DNA from: Halioglobus sp.
GTDB taxonomy: Bacteria > Pseudomonadota > Gammaproteobacteria > Pseudomonadales > Halieaceae
Reading direction: 5' to 3'
NCBI GenBank assembly: GCA_002699145.1
Contig: PABK01000033.1
Coordinates: 1-64,000, forward strand
DNA length: 64,000 nucleotides
Shown: positions 63,248 to 64,000 of the stretch, piece by piece
Position numbering within the stretch: the stretch's first letter is position 1
Layout: each line of letters starts with the position of its first letter
Made by a program: the position numbers and the translations under genes
The notes under the pieces: generated by a model
Database searches by the model: none
The model's input: only the letters and a program-made list of their open reading frames with translations
Told to the model about the DNA's origin: nothing

Positions 63248-63267
63248 ATTTGGCGGTGAGGGAGGGA
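63248..63267. other. Right attachment site core
   Basis: This 20-bp copy of the left core overlaps the 3' end of tRNA-Ser by 17 bases; integration therefore leaves the tRNA gene complete. Confidence 0.88.
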
Positions 63268-63338
63268 TTTGAACCCTCGATACGTTTCCGTATACACACT
63301 TTCCAGGCGTGCGCCTTCGACCACTCGGCCACCTCACC
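63251..63338 (-). tRNA. tRNA-Ser (anticodon GGA)
   Basis: On the minus strand, ggtgagg (5') pairs with cctcacc followed by G and an encoded CCA. The anticodon stem-loop reads cctGGAaag, the variable arm is long as in all serine tRNAs, and the T arm has ggttcaaatcc. Length 88. It is the integration target of the satellite element. Confidence 0.96.
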
Positions 63339-63386
63339 GTGAGGGCGCGCATCATACCACAGGCAGCGGCCGCTGCCACCACCGGC

Positions 63387-64000
63387 TTACTGCCGATTGA
63401 GGCGTGGCAGGGGCTTGGAGGCGGGGTCCGTGGCGCGCATGGGGTTGATATCCAGGCCGCCGCGCCGGGTGTAGAACGCCTGTACCCGCAGGTAGCCGGG
63501 TTCGCAGGTCTGCAGCACGTCGCGGAAGATGCGCTCGACACACTGCTCGTGAAAATCCCGGTGCGAGCGGAAAGCCAGCAGGTAGGACAGCAACGACGTC
63601 TGCTCGATACGCGGGCCGCGGTACTCCAGCCACAGGGTGGCCCAGTCCGGCTGGCCGGTAACGGGGCACAGGGAGCGCAGCAGGTGCGTGTACATGGCCT
63701 GCTGGGTCTCGCCCTCGCCGCACTGTAACAACGCGGCATCGGGAGCGGCGCCGGGCGCGGGCACCGGCAGGCCGTCCAGGCACAGGCCCTGCAGCGCGGT
63801 GGCTCCCAGGGCGGCGTCATCCACGGGGAACAGTTCGATCTGCGGCGCCGCGCCGAGCACCGCGCCGAGGTCCTTGACAAGCGTTTCGCGCAGCGCCCGC
63901 TCGGACTCGAAAGACGTATTGTTCAACGAGTTGAGGTACAGCTTGAAAGACTTGGACTCGACCATACAGGGCGAGTCGGCGGGGATATCGAAGCGGCCCA
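63387..64000 (-). CDS. queF: NADPH-dependent 7-cyano-7-deazaguanine reductase, partial
   Basis: QueF reduces preQ0 to preQ1 in queuosine synthesis. Only the C-terminal part (over 200 codons) is in the window; the 5' end lies beyond 64000. The segments GRFDIPADSPCMVESKSFK, LYLNSLNNTSFES and LRSLCPVTGQPDWATLW are family signatures, the cysteine of the last being the catalytic nucleophile. The end DINPMRATD fits YqeF-type long QueF. The tRNA-Ser gene lies immediately downstream. Confidence 0.95.
   Translation of the reverse strand, partial: GRFDIPADSPCMVESKSFKLYLNSLNNTSFESERALRETLVKDLGAVLGAAPQIELFPVDDAALGATALQGLCLDGLPVPAPGAAPDAALLQCGEGETQQAMYTHLLRSLCPVTGQPDWATLWLEYRGPRIEQTSLLSYLLAFRSHRDFHEQCVERIFRDVLQTCEPGYLRVQAFYTRRGGLDINPMRATDPASKPLPRLNRQ

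Larger units (their letters stand above)
53365..63267 (+). mobile_element. Integrated phage-satellite-like element with its own capsid genes, no tail genes
   Basis: This 9.9-kb element is bounded by identical 20-bp sequences at 53365-53384 and 63248-63267, the right copy covering the 3' end of tRNA-Ser(GGA). All its recognised genes run rightward: tyrosine integrase, AlpA regulator, a lambda-O-like initiator, small proteins, large terminase, HNH nuclease, major capsid, protease, connector, portal. There are no tail, lysis, baseplate or CI-type repressor genes, and no room for them. GC content and codon use are visibly lower than the host. This matches the concept of capsid-forming PICI satellites. 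A defective prophage that lost its tail module is the alternative. Confidence 0.85.

Overview
The window looks like the chromosome of a GC-rich marine gammaproteobacterium. The run icd / rluE-nudJ-mnmA-hflD-purB-roxA, together with cysB, thrH, pabB, queF, moaCDE, a TonB receptor, a PEP-CTERM protein and a complete set of propionyl-CoA and methylmalonyl-CoA genes, fits the Cellvibrionales, most likely Halieaceae (OM60/NOR5 clade). That assignment is inference from gene content only.

Layout. Positions 1-824 hold no convincing gene; they are a repeat-rich stretch with tandem and inverted repeats, behind icd and its terminator. Positions 2276-8078 are a tightly overlapping housekeeping operon (tRNA and rRNA modification, purine synthesis, ribosomal oxygenase). 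Positions 8092-11736 hold a small cluster (LicC-like cytidylyltransferase, NeuD-like acyltransferase, PanE-like reductase and a divergent TagB/TagF-like transferase) that suggests a CDP-activated surface polymer or decoration.

Positions 11782-31295 are a carbon-assimilation region. The ethylmalonyl-CoA (EMC) pathway steps mcd, mch, ecm, meaB and a Chloroflexus-type malyl-CoA lyase run rightward. A propionyl-CoA carboxylase, methylmalonyl-CoA mutase, second MeaB and Rieske protein run leftward, and a TonB-dependent receptor lies between the two blocks. Together they would turn methylsuccinyl-CoA into glyoxylate and propionyl-CoA, and propionyl-CoA into succinyl-CoA. Crotonyl-CoA carboxylase/reductase and the epimerase are not in the window. 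The gaps contain ATTCCC-N8-GGGAAT palindromes and tandem arrays apparently grown from them.

Positions 31587-50111 hold mixed housekeeping and accessory metabolism: pabB, thrH, cysB, a 5'-nucleotidase, an alanine/glycine symporter, D-cysteine desulfhydrase, yajC, a Crc/XthA-type nuclease, a MarR regulator, a detoxification-type cluster, moaCDE, a luciferase-like oxidoreductase and a PQQ alcohol dehydrogenase with a cytochrome c tail. Positions 50140-53205 hold a decayed SRPBCC gene, a PEP-CTERM protein with a textbook sigma-54 promoter, a lipoprotein and a hydrolase.

The most notable feature is a complete 9.9-kb integrated element (53365-63267) inserted in the 3' end of a tRNA-Ser(GGA) gene and bounded by a 20-bp direct repeat. 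All its recognised genes run rightward: integrase, AlpA, a lambda-O-like initiator with iterons inside its own gene, two paralogous helix-turn-helix proteins, large terminase, HNH nuclease, HK97-type major capsid, prohead protease, head connector and portal. It has no tail, lysis or lambda-type repressor genes. This is what a capsid-forming phage satellite would look like: it would build and fill its own heads and borrow tails from a helper phage. The gene order (capsid-protease-connector-portal) is the reverse of the usual one. The window ends inside queF.
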